Assembly (NCBI RefSeq): GCF_910592395.1
Contig: NC_088321.1
Location: 11,348,001-11,412,000 of the forward strand
From: Lineus longissimus
Lineage: Eukaryota; Nemertea; Pilidiophora; Heteronemertea; Lineidae
Direction of reading: 5' to 3'
Length of the DNA stretch: 64,000 nt
Positions 37,607 through 47,985 of this stretch are shown here, piece after piece. The position numbers and the translations under genes were made by a program. Position 1 is the first letter of the stretch, and each line of letters starts with the position of its first letter. A model generated the notes under the pieces. That model saw only the letters and a program-made list of their open reading frames with translations. It was not told the DNA's origin and searched no databases.

Positions 37607-38440
37607 TGTCCCGTGGCCTACGCCGACTGAGCAACCGGGTCTCTAGCGGCTGCTCAGACGCCGAATAATCATGATGATAGAATAATAATGTATCTTTCTT
37701 TGTGGAAAGTTAAAAGAAGTAGCACATTCTTCCTCTATTGTGAAGCAGCCACGCTACCAGTAAAGCAACGAGGGGAAACACTCGGAAAAAGACCCTTGCG
37801 ATGCACCATATGTCAGCGCGGGCGCATCTATTCGCGGTTCAAGGTTTCTTTCCTAGAGTGCACTGCCTTGTCATTCGCAGGGGTGTGCTTCTCTACATTC
37901 AGCCATTTACGTCCTATTCGCCTCAGCTCCTTCTCCATCTATCCTGACAGCCAAGTACCAGCAATGCTTCCAAACACCTGTCTCATTGAAGAGCGGCAAG
38001 TGACGGGAGCGCCGACTTGACATTCTCGAGGATACTAGCAACTGACTGTATCATCGATTGGTCTTCAGCGCGGCTTCTACGAGATCGGGATTGCCATAAT
38101 CTGCAAAAACAGCAGAATACCTACATGCACCGCGCCAATCCGGATATGCGTCAATACTGACGGAATATCTCTCACGTGGATCGTGCCGATTAGATGTTGT
38201 GATTTTTCTTTGATCTGATTGACATTTCAGAGCAATACAACTGAAATTAGAGTTTGTTGATTTGTTTGTATTTAGAACACAGTGATTATAAAGTGACCGA
38301 ACATGCATGATCAAATACAGTACCCACTGCTCGATATCTTATGCACTCTTCTGACTTCTGCTAGAACTGAAAATGATTAGGCTTTATGAATACTCGATGC
38401 TACTTGACGAGAACTAATTCACCATGCGATACGGTTTACA
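37607..38440. other. Gene-free stretch
   Basis: Plus-strand 110-codon and minus-strand 87-codon frames (37688-38020, 38051-38314) are present. The minus frame's tail (YSAVFADYGNPDLVEAALK) reads protein-like, but no domain is recognisable and no exon structure is convincing. Confidence 0.35.
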
Positions 38441-39505
38441 GTATGGGCGGTTATTACCGCAAATAAAGACAAACCAAAGCAAAGACACTTGTGTAGCATA
38501 TCAAGGACACGTAGATTGATACTCCTGTGTGTGCCACATCAAAGACATCTGGACCATACACCACATCAAAGATAACGATGCGAAGTCAACAGGCGGCGCC
38601 ACTGTAGATTGCTGGCGGCCGTATGCCTGTTGACGTTGTACATAGGCCATGGGACGAGTGGCAAAAATGTGTCTCGAAAAAGGATTCCGTTTGAAAAATT
38701 AGCGGGCAAATTGAAAACAGTCGTTTTTGTGTAATATGGGGGTGCTGATTTCAAAAATCAATTTTTCTCCCGCGTAAAGTTGCACATTAAGTCAGAAATG
38801 AGACCCTTAATAGGGCCTAATGGTCCCATTAAAGTAGGGGTCAAAAAGTTGTGAACTTTGACCCTGTCCCACGATCTTCATAGGGACTATAAATGGATAA
38901 AAACTGTTTTATTTGACAGTAATCGGTCTCATTTCTGACTTAATGTGCAACTTTACGCGGGAGAAAAATTGATTTTTGAAATCGGCACCCCCATATTACC
39001 CAAAAACGACTGTTTTCAATTTGCCCGCTAATTTGTCAAACGGAACTTCACATTTTTCACACTCGTCCCATGGCCTATTGTTGTTATTCGCCACCTCTCT
39101 CCCCATTATTCCAACAACTTGTTGAAGGAGGTTGACACAGTTTTCTAACTTATCTCTATCCATGGTTATGATATACTATAGTATGATTGATGATGTTGAA
39201 AAGAAAGGGGATCTGAAAATACGACAGTCTACTACGAATAGATGCAATAGTGACATAACAACACGTGCATTTTCCCCGCTAGTCGCTGTATCAACAAAAA
39301 CCTATAGTTGTCGAAATCGTTTTTACTTTTCCCAAGACGGTGGCGCTGCCTGTTGACTTCGCATCGTTATCTTTGATGTGGTGTATGGTCCAGATGTCTT
39401 TGATGTGGCACACACAGGAGTATCAATCTACGTGTCCTTGATATGCTACACAAGTGTCTTTGCTTTGGTTTGTCTTTATTTGCGGTAATAACCGCCCATA
39501 TTACA
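38441..39505. mobile_element. Large foldback element, two nested pairs of arms
   Basis: The outer left arm (38441-38602) begins ATGGGCGGTTATTACCGC and reappears inverted at about 39341-39505, ending GCGGTAATAACCGCCCAT. The inner left arm (38643-38804, from TAGGCCATGGGACGAGTG to GTCAGAAATGAGACC) is inverted at 38926-39079. The two right-hand arms are separated by about 260 bp of unique sequence that has only about 40 bp opposite it on the left. The loop (38805-38925) carries a small GGGTCAAA / TTTGACCC hairpin. No transposase is seen. Arms are well over 90% matched by eye. Confidence 0.8.
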
Positions 39506-39742
39506 GCAACGATACTATCAATAGAATGTTATAATCATAAGTAAGTATAACTAAATGGATCGATAAATGCATATCATAATAATGTTTAGAACATGCTATA
39601 ATAAGTAAACTATGGAATATCCCCATAGACACCGTCCATCTGCGAGAGTTTTAATTCGTTTTCGCGTATACACGAATAGACATGGAACAAACACCACATG
39701 TACAGTCTGTTTAAAGCATGGAGAAAAGTACATTAAAAATTA

Positions 39743-39968
39743 GGCCGGGTCTATTTGGCAAGCCGCTCGCCGAACAGGCAGTTTTTTTGTCCTGTTTGGA
39801 GAGCCGCTTGCCAAACAGCACTAAAAAGCCGGGCTTGCCAAACAGGTAAAAAATCTACCCTGTTTGGCGAGCTGGAGACTTTACTTTAATATTAATGAGT
39901 TCGGCTCTCCATTCATGACAAGAAAAAGTCGCTGTTTGGTAAGCCGGGCTTGCCAAGTAGTCACTTCC
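39743..39968. mobile_element. MITE copy B with 9-bp target duplication, palindrome-rich
   Basis: This is a second copy of the 12321-12563 element in the same orientation. It is flanked by a different perfect 9-bp repeat, TAAAAATTA (39734-39742 and 39969-39977). Relative to copy A it lacks 17 bp (one half of an internal palindrome) between two AGCC words. It also has a 3-bp A insertion and a rearranged short segment after GACTTTAC. It is 226 bp long and non-coding. Confidence 0.85.
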
Positions 39969-39977
39969 TAAAAATTA

Positions 39978-40879
39978 ATGTCAAAACTTGACCTCCCTCC
40001 TCCTGCTCTTCTGAAATTGAAAACTTAAACGGCCATTTAGGCAAGCTCCGTTCAAATGGCTCTATTAAATGAGAGCTATATCGTGAATAATTGTCAGTTG
40101 CGTTTCGAACAGATGATCAACAGTAAAAAAGGGAAGTGCCATTTAATGGTACCATGGCTAGTTTTATGAAAAACGCGAATACGGGAATCCATGATGATGT
40201 CATTTTATCAGTCGATCCCCGCAAACCAAAATCAAATGGAGATCTCCTTAAAGTTAGACCACTGTATAACTTCGTCCCCCCCCCCCCCCGCAAGTTTCAC
40301 TCACGGAATGATCACTTGTCAGCACAGTTCGCTGCGCGAGTCTGATGAACAGTTCCTCATCTATTTGAAAGATGGAGTAGCTGCAATCGTACGGAACGAT
40401 TCAGCGATACAGGAAATCGATCAATAGCAATTGCTTGGCATCAACAAGACATTATCAACTTGACATTAGTCGGGTGTTTGTTTGAGGGGTAGGGGTTCAG
40501 TGGTATAGTGACAGAGCACCGTCTATGTGTGCTTTCAATTTTCAATGTTTCCTCTCATTCTCTCTGAAGGCTTAATGACTGATTGACACAATTCTCCCTG
40601 TTTCCCCCTTTTGAAAACTCATGGTCTTAAAGTCAGGAGGTTCAGGCTCAGTGAACTTTTATCGTAATGTACTTGGGCAAAGAATCTAACCCCTTCTTCT
40701 CTCCACCTCGGAATTAACTGTTACCTCCAGGTAGCTGACAGATGGTTTATATGAACGTGTCTCATTTATTGCGGCAAATATCGAAATAGTTAAAAGTCAC
40801 TGGTGATATTCCATAAGTATCAAATTGTTTAAACCGCGATACCTATCAGCCTTAAGGGGAAAAACCCACCAGCAGGACT
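39978..40879. other. Gene-free stretch
   Basis: A run of 14 C lies at 40276-40289 inside two short chance frames. GGTTCAGTGGTATAGTGACA near 40497 is faintly tRNA-A-box-like but has no B-box at the right distance. Confidence 0.4.
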
Positions 40880-41042
40880 GCCTTTCGCAGCCATAAAAGG
40901 GGTGAGATATCTTGTCTTCGTTTCTTCCAATTGGTCTTTAATTGTGATATGAAAAGTTCCGCTGCAGAGTCATGACTATTCATGACGCTTACTTTGTTAA
41001 CTCTTAAATAGATATCCCACCCCTTTTCTGGCTGCGAAAGGC
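40880..41042. mobile_element. Short MITE with 33-bp inverted termini
   Basis: GCCTTTCGCAGCCATAAAAG followed by GGGTGAGATATCT (40880-40912) is inverted at AGATATCCCACCCC followed by TTTTCTGGCTGCGAAAGGC (41010-41042), with two or three mismatches. The interior is about 97 bp and non-coding. A clean target duplication was not found. Confidence 0.7.
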
Positions 41043-41454
41043 CTACTATTGAGTTCGGCTGTTCAGACTCTACCCATCGAGGCGGTGGTACGAATCGGGT
41101 ATTGTCGGGCTTTGGATCTTATTGGTGAGTGGATCAAGTATTATAAGTATATATTTTATGTGTAATATTGATATCATTTTGTTTCTTAGCTATTTCGGGC
41201 CAGTTTCCGCAGAGTTGACTATCCCCTTCGCCTGAAATAGATACCTTACGCGGAAACAAATATAATGGGTTATTCGGCTTCAGTCTATTCAATGGTTGAC
41301 AGGCTGACTGTTAACTGTTTTCGTGATTTTTATTGTACTTGCAAACATATCATACTTTTAGAGCATGTATTGAACACCTCCGCACTGGTCAACAGGTCGC
41401 GACAGCTCGACGGCCCCTTCCATTTTCAAATTCATGTAGGCCCTACGTAAACTT

Positions 41455-41715
41455 CAAACCTGTTGACCTGTCAACCTGGCAACCTGTAATATATCCGCCA
41501 CACTATCCACAGACCCTTCGATCTGTCGACCTGTTAACCTGTCAACCTGAAAACCTTTCAATTAGTTACACTATCCACCTACCTATCAACCTGTCGACCT
41601 GTCGACCTGACACCTCGTCAATCAGTCACACTATCCCGCAGCTGTCGACCTATCGACCAGTCAACCTGTCAACCTGTCAACCTGTCATCAGTCACGCTAC
41701 CCACCTGTCGACTTT
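41455..41715 (+). repeat. Nested minisatellite, CAACCTGTCGACCTGT units
   Basis: The array is made of 8-10 bp words (CAACCTGT, CGACCTGT). A higher-order unit of about 65-75 bp is marked by repeated CAGTYACACTATCCCNC segments. The 142-codon frame across it (41333-41761) is simply this repeat translated, giving VDLSTCQP-like periodicity. I do not call it a gene. Confidence 0.8.
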
Positions 41716-41879
41716 TCAACCCCCTTCAGAACATGCGCTCAGCGTGTTTCCAGTGTTGTGAGCATGCGCACTTGTAACTGGGGTAGTGAAAGTATTCCTT
41801 CAAAGTGAAGAAGGATGGTCAACTCGCTTCAATTCTGCCTGATTTTTCATCATTTCTCTGCCCTCTCTATTAACATATA

Positions 41880-42068
41880 AAACCTCTCTTAACGTACAGT
41901 ACACTCTCGGTAGTGACAAGTAATTTTCTTAATTAAGAAGTGTCACGATTAGATAAGTCATATGGAATAAAGACACCTTATTTGGAACCGAAACTAGTGA
42001 TCCTTGATAGAGAGGGTGTCCATATGTAAGAGGGGTGTCAGCTAAGGGAGGTTGAACACTACTACAGT
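41880..42068 (-). repeat. Decayed GTGGAACCTC-family MITE
   Basis: The right end GCTAAGGGAGGTTGAACACT and the internal GATAGAGAGGGTGTCC match the inverse of the 8469-8646 element's termini. The left end (AACCTCTCTTAACGTAC) is only loosely conserved. It abuts the LINE fragment at 42100. Confidence 0.5.
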
Positions 42069-42099
42069 AATACTCAAAATGAGAAGAACATAAACTTTG

Positions 42100-42560
42100 C
42101 TATTCATAATAAACCTGTCGATCACTCCTGGGAGAACAAGATATAGGGTGTGCCGCTTGAAAATAGAACCTGTAAGAACTGTGGTGATGAAAAAGTGGAA
42201 GATGAGTTCCATTTTCTTTTGGAGTGTACAAAATATAGCCGAGAGCGGGTGGACTTGCTGTTGGATATTGGTGAAAATGTTGGTTCCATGGACCGGAGCG
42301 GTGGACTGAATGCGCTTCTGTCGAGTCCGGCAGTGGCAGGACGTGTAGCTAGCTATATACGACTCATCTACCAAATGCGTAAATAAACCGCCTCAAATCT
42401 TAAGTAGAATAAGTCGTGTATGGTCGGACCACCCCTCCCTTTGCCGCGGTCGACATGTTGCGCTCCCGTTTACAAATTATGAATTATTGTGTCTCGTAAG
42501 CCTTTGCAGGCTGGTTTTTTGTAAAAGGTGACACGTTAATAAAATATATATATATATAGC
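42100..42560 (+). pseudogene. LINE ORF2 C-terminal zinc-knuckle fragment and 3' tail
   Basis: The frame from 42147 reads GVPLENRTCKNCGDEKVEDE, then FHFLLECTKYSRERVDLLL, and ends at 42386. The C-x2-C-x9-H-x4-C knuckle in 'CKNC...EDEFHFLLEC' is the conserved C-terminus of non-LTR retrotransposon reverse transcriptases. Just upstream, an in-frame TAG at 42144 and the phrase TRYR in the next frame show a one-base deletion between 'RYR' and 'GVP'. After the stop, about 150 bp of 3' UTR ends in AATAAAATATATATATATA, a simple 3' tail. The catalytic part is missing. Confidence 0.75.
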
Positions 42561-43136
42561 AACACGATGTGCTGTAAGGAGACCTTCATTGTCATTCTTC
42601 AATTAGTCTTAATGTCACAGCGAGGCTCACCGTTTCATAGCAATGATGAATACAAGTTGCTTATGCTGTCTCGTATAAAGCAAGAAGAACCGAAGAAGAA
42701 CAAGTGCAGAAAAGTATGTGTCACTTCGCGTGTGCATATAGAAGTACATGTGCACACAGAATTTAAAAAGCGGTAAAAAGTGTCGAAGCCACAATGTCCG
42801 GATATCAGTCACGAAAAGGCGGTCTCAATGTTAACTGATATTTTATCATGCTGATATCGTAGCAATGCTGTGCATTTTATGTGTAGAAAGAGACTTACTA
42901 AATTGGTGTTGTACATGTTTTATGAAAAAATGAAGGAGTTGAACTCTGTCTTTAAACTGATGCATTCATGAACGTGTAAAAAAATATATAATTGTCATAG
43001 TATGCGAAATGCTGTCTACTGAGAAATACGATGTGCAATTATTCCGATACCCTTGACAAATCATACTCATGTCATGATGCAGTAAATGACAGGTCATGCA
43101 TCATAGCCCGTGCGCTCTGCGACTCTAACTGATTAG
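42561..43136. other. Gene-free stretch
   Basis: No coding exon or delimited repeat was recognised. The 61-69 codon frames at 42567-42812 are chance. Confidence 0.4.
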
Positions 43137-43810
43137 GAATGCATGCTGTCATAGTCTCATTCCGCGTGATTTCGTACCAATTCATTTGCGAGAGCGGAGG
43201 TCTGTGCTGCCGATGTGATAGGAATGCGAACAATGATGAAAAAAGTGACAGCTTTGAAGACATGCAAGTTGCTGGCGTAGAGATGGCTCGAGTATGGCAA
43301 TACTTGCGAGTATCGTTCTTTCACTAGCAGAGTGAATGCTGTCATATTAATATTTCGTCTGACTTAGTACCAATTCATTTGCGAGATCTGAAGTCTGTGC
43401 GGACGATATTCCGCCAAGGCGGTGGTAAAATGTCATCACTCTCACAACAGACAGTTTTCTCTTCTCATTAATTCGATCGATGTTATTTCACACTATTAGT
43501 TGTATCTTCTGATAAGGTAGACTGAGTCAAAAATGCTTAACATTTTTGCAGTCGCTGTGACTGATCGAACTGATAGAGGAGGAGAAATTCATGTTATCTT
43601 CGTTTGCAAAATATGTGTGGAATCAAACTGCAAGTACACCCTTACAATAACAAAAGGAGTTCTTGATTGGCCATTCAATTTGTTTGTATTATATGATCAT
43701 CACATCTGATAAATTCGAAATTGCTAGTAGTTTTTGTACATTGTGACTGAACTTCGAGAGGAGAATTTCCTGTTGTCGTCGTTTGCAAAATACGTGTGGA
43801 ATCGCTAGTA
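43137..43810 (+). repeat. Old tandem duplications with ~190-bp spacing
   Basis: GCATGCTGTCATAGTCTCAT with ACCAATTCATTTGCGAGAG at 43140-43195 recurs as GAATGCTGTCATATT with ACCAATTCATTTGCGAGAT at 43331-43388. CTTCGTTTGCAAAATATGTG with TGGAATC at about 43599-43624 recurs as CGTCGTTTGCAAAATACGTG with TGGAATC at about 43779-43804. The spacing is close to 190 bp in both cases, as if a longer array had decayed. Confidence 0.6.
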
Positions 43811-43995
43811 ATTCTTAAACTAACAAAATAAATGGCTGGCGTTTTTTTAGAAAGCGTGCATACTCACGTTCTTTAAAACAAAACAAAACGAAAAACCCAC
43901 ACTTTCAAATGGCACCAACATTTGTGAGCATGCCATTAACTGTTAAGCAAAAAAAAGGCCGCGAGCATTTAAAGAACGTTTAATAAGGAATGCCC

Positions 43996-44104
43996 ATGCA
44001 GATCACGTCTGTCTGTCATCATGTTCTGGGACCCAAGCGTGCTGTATGTTACTATCCTATCACGAGTCTGACATCATGTTAACTGGGACTCGGGCGTGCC
44101 GTTT
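43996..44104 (+). repeat. Short tandem duplication, ~59-bp spacing
   Basis: TCATCATGTTCTGGGACCCA with AGCGTGCTG is followed by CATCATGTTAACTGGGACTC with GGGCGTGCCG about 59 bp later. Confidence 0.6.
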
Positions 44105-45835
44105 CTCTCGAACTTTAAATTCTCGGCTAATTATATTGACATCCTACACGACACCAGGGAAAGATTGACAAGACACGAATCCAAACAGAAAATATCAACA
44201 AAAAGATTAGTTTGTGTTTTGATCAGTTAAGCAAAAACTATTTTCTGCAATATTTCCGTCGACACGAATCTGTTAATGGGGGAACTAGAGTTTAGAGTAA
44301 GGTGTACTGACTCTACTCTCCTAGTAAATATGTATGCATATTCCTAGAACTAGGCATATCATTGGTCGAGAAATAAACACCATGACTTTCGCCAAAGAAA
44401 GTATGTTAACATTGTGTTTAATAGATTCGCAGGTGCCATATACACGTGTAAACACACTAGCAATGATTGATTATGTGTGAGCTCAGGGAAAAAGTTCATA
44501 GAACAACGGGAATTGCGGTAACTAGCAACCATTCTGTTTCCCCACTAACCGTGCGACTTGATGCCAGTGACTGCACACCACCCAGCTACCGCTTGATCGT
44601 GAAAATCACAAACCAAAGTATCAAACTAATCCCCGGAAAAATCCCGGAAAAGAAAGTGACATCTTTAATCCCGTATGGTGCCAGTTGCCGCGCACGTCCT
44701 CAAGCTAATCGCTCACTATAAATGAAATTGTGGTGGTCAGAAATGGAAAAAATCTGCGTGATGCTCAATTTAGAATGCATCGGTTGAGAAGTAAAGAAGA
44801 AGAACAAACAGTCATTGCCTCTCGCCATCATATCGTTCGACTGATAGTGAGAATCGGTATCAGTTAATATCGGTAATCAGTAATCACGATATACGGAGAG
44901 CGAATTATTTTTATATTGATCGTTCATGTAATCTGCACGATAAAAAGAAAAGAATTCGCAATTCGCAATCGCAAATTCTTTGTTTGTGTTTCTATTTCGT
45001 AATCCGTGAACGATGCGAAAGCTCTTTGCTCCCGGATTAACAGAAATGGTTGGTGTCATATTCGCCTTCTGAATGACTTCATGCCAATCCGAAGTGCAGT
45101 CGACTCGCCATTGCGTCAATCTGTAGAGTAAAATTTACTTTCTCGCTTGCAATTGATGTTCATCTTCTTGCTTAGCAAGCTGTACGTGCGGCAATGTCTG
45201 CTTATTCAGACCAGCGTCAACCCGATGCTATTTAGCCGCGGCTGTGATATAAGAAGTTTGCTTACATACCATCCATGGTGAATGACGGCGCAAAATATTA
45301 CCCAGAGTAAAGTACAGTGAAAACTGGGTAATCTTCATACTACGTTTTAGATACAGAGATTAATAGTATGACATGTAATTGAATTTACCCAACTACCCAA
45401 CAAACTGAATGCTAAAAACCAACTCAGGTAAGCCCATTGCATGGGCAGCGCTGTTGCATAGACAGTTGATGCGCAAGTAATATGTCAACGTGCTAATGCA
45501 CGATTACCCGCGCTAGGGCAATATTTCTTTTGTAAAAGTATCATGTTTCGTCGCTTTTTGTCCGCATGCATAACGGCTTCAATTTAGTGTAAATGTAGCA
45601 TCACTTCGTTCATAATGCACGTTGTTGCTATGAAACAGTAAACTTGTAACATTATCATTGAATAAAAGAAGACGTGCTTCCCCTAACAGCTCTCTTATTT
45701 CATGATCTAATCTAGACTTAAAGATATCGAAGAGAATCATGTCAGTTGCAAGATTATAACAAACCGTGAAATATTCGCCGCTAAAACCAAATTTCACCTG
45801 TGGGGGGGGGGACGGAATTTCATTCCGTTTTAAAA
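44105..45835. other. Gene-free stretch
   Basis: No exon is supported. A 10-base G run lies at 45802-45811. A minus-strand 110-codon frame at 45579-45911 runs through this and the adjacent repeat and is not a gene. Confidence 0.4.
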
Positions 45836-45945
45836 AAAAAACTATTAAATAGTTCTTGAACATTTTTCGCGATTTTTGTTTTTGCAAACCGACATTATTC
45901 GCGAAGTCCACAGAACATCAAATGCATGGTGGTTTACAGTATCAT
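45836..45945. repeat. TTTTTCGCGATTTTTG / ATTCGCGAAG repeat with GGTTTACAGTAT end
   Basis: TTTTTCGCGATTTTTGTTTT followed by GCAAACCGACATTATTCGCG ends with GGTGGTTTACAGTATCATG. The phrase GTAAACCGACAT(A)TT also occurs at 30720, which ties these fragments to one dispersed family. Confidence 0.4.
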
Positions 45946-47665
45946 GAGGATAATAAAGAGTTACGTATCATATTAAATGGCACAAAGTAAATATTTCTAC
46001 ATTATAAGATCCGATTCCTATTCGTAACGAATTTTTACTTGAATACACTCCCACGCTAAGTTCTTAATTTTCTTCCGATTGATGTTTCATGGAAGACTCA
46101 TAAGTTCTCTTAATGATAGAGCGATTGCCATTGACGACTCTTCTTATCCCCAGATTCATATTTCAAACATACTCAACAAACATGAATCAGTTAATAGTTA
46201 TGTCCAAAAGCTCACTGGAATCGTTTATATTTGCTTTATGTTTCATATAATCAAAACACATCATCATCATCTGGTATTACTGTCGCATCCGATCCAGTGC
46301 ATTCGCATTATTCAGCGACTCCGGTCAATTATTGTGAGGTCACAGACATTTCTATCACAAATTAAAATGTTTTCACGGTTTTTATTTCGGCTGATTGAGA
46401 AATTTCCTTCACAGCAAATATTGTTAGCATCGATCCTCACCATTCAGATTTAATTGCGATAGGCTTAACCAGCAACAGCAAATAAACGGAATGCGGAAAA
46501 AAAATTTAGAATTTGCAAAAGGTAATACTAAATACATGTATATACAGGTCTGATCGTTTTCAGTTTGAAAGTACACACAACCGTTGTTTAGAAATCAATC
46601 TACGCCCCCCCCCCCCCCAAGAATCCCCATAAACAACATAGGGGAGATTGCCTTCACTTGATGTGACGGAAGTCCATAAAGTTCTTAAAAAGCAATCGTT
46701 ATCTATTTGTGTCCTATCATCTCCTTAGAGTCATGTTTCATGCAAAACAAACGGCAATCATTTCGGCGCCAGTCGCTCGTGATGTTGGTTTTTTTTCATT
46801 TGAACATCTTTTCATAGCAAATGATGACTGTTTGACGTGAGCGGTTTCCTTTTGTTGTTTCTCGTCAAGGTAAATGTTGCGATTGAATTGGCTGATGCGA
46901 TTCAAGCTTCTAGTATCGTTCTAGAGAAATACATATTTGCATCGTCTGGTGTTAAAATAGGAACTAGTTAAGTTTGACCAACAGTAAATATATGAGAACA
47001 AACGGTAGGTGTACCCCTTTAAACGATGCAACATCACCAAGTGTTGGTGGAGTTCAATTGATTCTTTATAACTGGCGCTGACAGGAACGTTGTTATAATC
47101 ATTATCAGTTTTTCTAAAAATTGAAGTTTTTTGTCAGTCATCGTAAGCGTCTATCATGCGATCATCTAGTCTCTCACCTGTCTATCTATTGATACCTACA
47201 TTTAAAACGCTTTCGGAATTCGAATCATCAATGCAATATTTTCTTCTCATTTCTATTGTATCGAAAGACGACGCTTAATCCTTTTGATATAGAAAGACCA
47301 GGGTGTCTTTAATGACAGTCTTCTCATTTCTTTTAGCCCGAGCATACATACACTCAGGAAAGATAAACATCTTATCTCTTCTTTGTATCCGTGCAGCCTG
47401 AGTAGCATGCCAGTCTAAATATACCATTCAGGCAAAGAAAACGGTGAGACACTTACAAGACAGTATCGGGTCACAGTTGCGAAGCTTATGAGCCTTTTCT
47501 TACACGTAAAACGACCTAAACCGGGCATGCTACCCTTATAAAGAGATCGCAGAAAGTGTAATCACAAACCGTTGTCTTCCCTTCCTATATAAATTTATCT
47601 ACTTTAGTAATATCACGCTTTGATAAACTAAATCAACTTAAACTGTCGACATATGCCGATCCTGA
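45946..47665. other. Gene-free stretch
   Basis: A 124-codon plus-strand frame at 46079-46453 is histidine- and isoleucine-rich with no domain. A 14-base C run lies at 46605-46618. No other delimited feature was found. Confidence 0.4.
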
Positions 47666-47720
47666 TGGTCTAGTTGTTAAGTCGTGCGTCTCGTGAACAG
47701 TAGGTGAAAGGTTCGAGACC
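47666..47720 (+). ncRNA. tRNA-like Pol III internal promoter, probable SINE head
   Basis: TGGTCTAGTTG (47666-47676) fits the A-box consensus TRGYNNARNNG. GGTTCGAGACC (47710-47720) fits the B-box GGTTCGANNCC exactly. The 44-bp spacing is normal. The flanks do not form an acceptor stem (ATCCTGA against GAGCTCG), and the T-stem does not pair beyond the box itself, so this is not a functional tRNA. A tRNA-derived SINE head or a decayed tRNA-Glu-like pseudogene are the likely origins. Confidence 0.55.
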
Positions 47721-47769
47721 CACGAGCTCGTCATTTCAGATTCGGTCGGTAGGTTATTAGCTGCTAGCT

Positions 47770-47985
47770 ATAGTTTTCGTTTTATTTCCACGGATTTCAC
47801 TGATGAGCTGGATTTGCAAAAATAAAAATCACGAAAAAAGTATTTATCGGTTAACAAAATCTAAAGAAATTTCGTAATTCGCAAATATTTATACGAAAAC
47901 TCGTGAAAATTCTATCTTTTTCCAGATATTTTTGCGAATCGCTGAAAAGAGGCGTAAATATAAGGCAATTTACACTATTGGGTCC
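47770..47985. repeat. AT-rich TTCGCAAATATTT / CGTGAAAAT repeat
   Basis: Repeated words TTTGCAAAAATAAAAATCAC, TCGTAATTCGCAAATATTTA and ATATTTTTGCGAATCGCTG occur in alternating orientation, as in the 35220 fragment. Limits are approximate. Confidence 0.4.

Noticed and set aside
40497-40640. tRNA-like phrase GGTTCAGTGGTATAGTGACA
   Set aside because: The A-box match is imperfect and no B-box lies at the expected distance.
41333-41761. 142-codon open frame, the longest after the receptor exon
   Set aside because: It is the translation of the CAACCTGTCGACCTGT minisatellite; its periodic VDLSTCQP-like sequence reflects the DNA repeat, not a protein.
42042-42374. 110-codon minus-strand frame
   Set aside because: It is antisense to the LINE zinc-knuckle fragment, which is clearly the coding strand.
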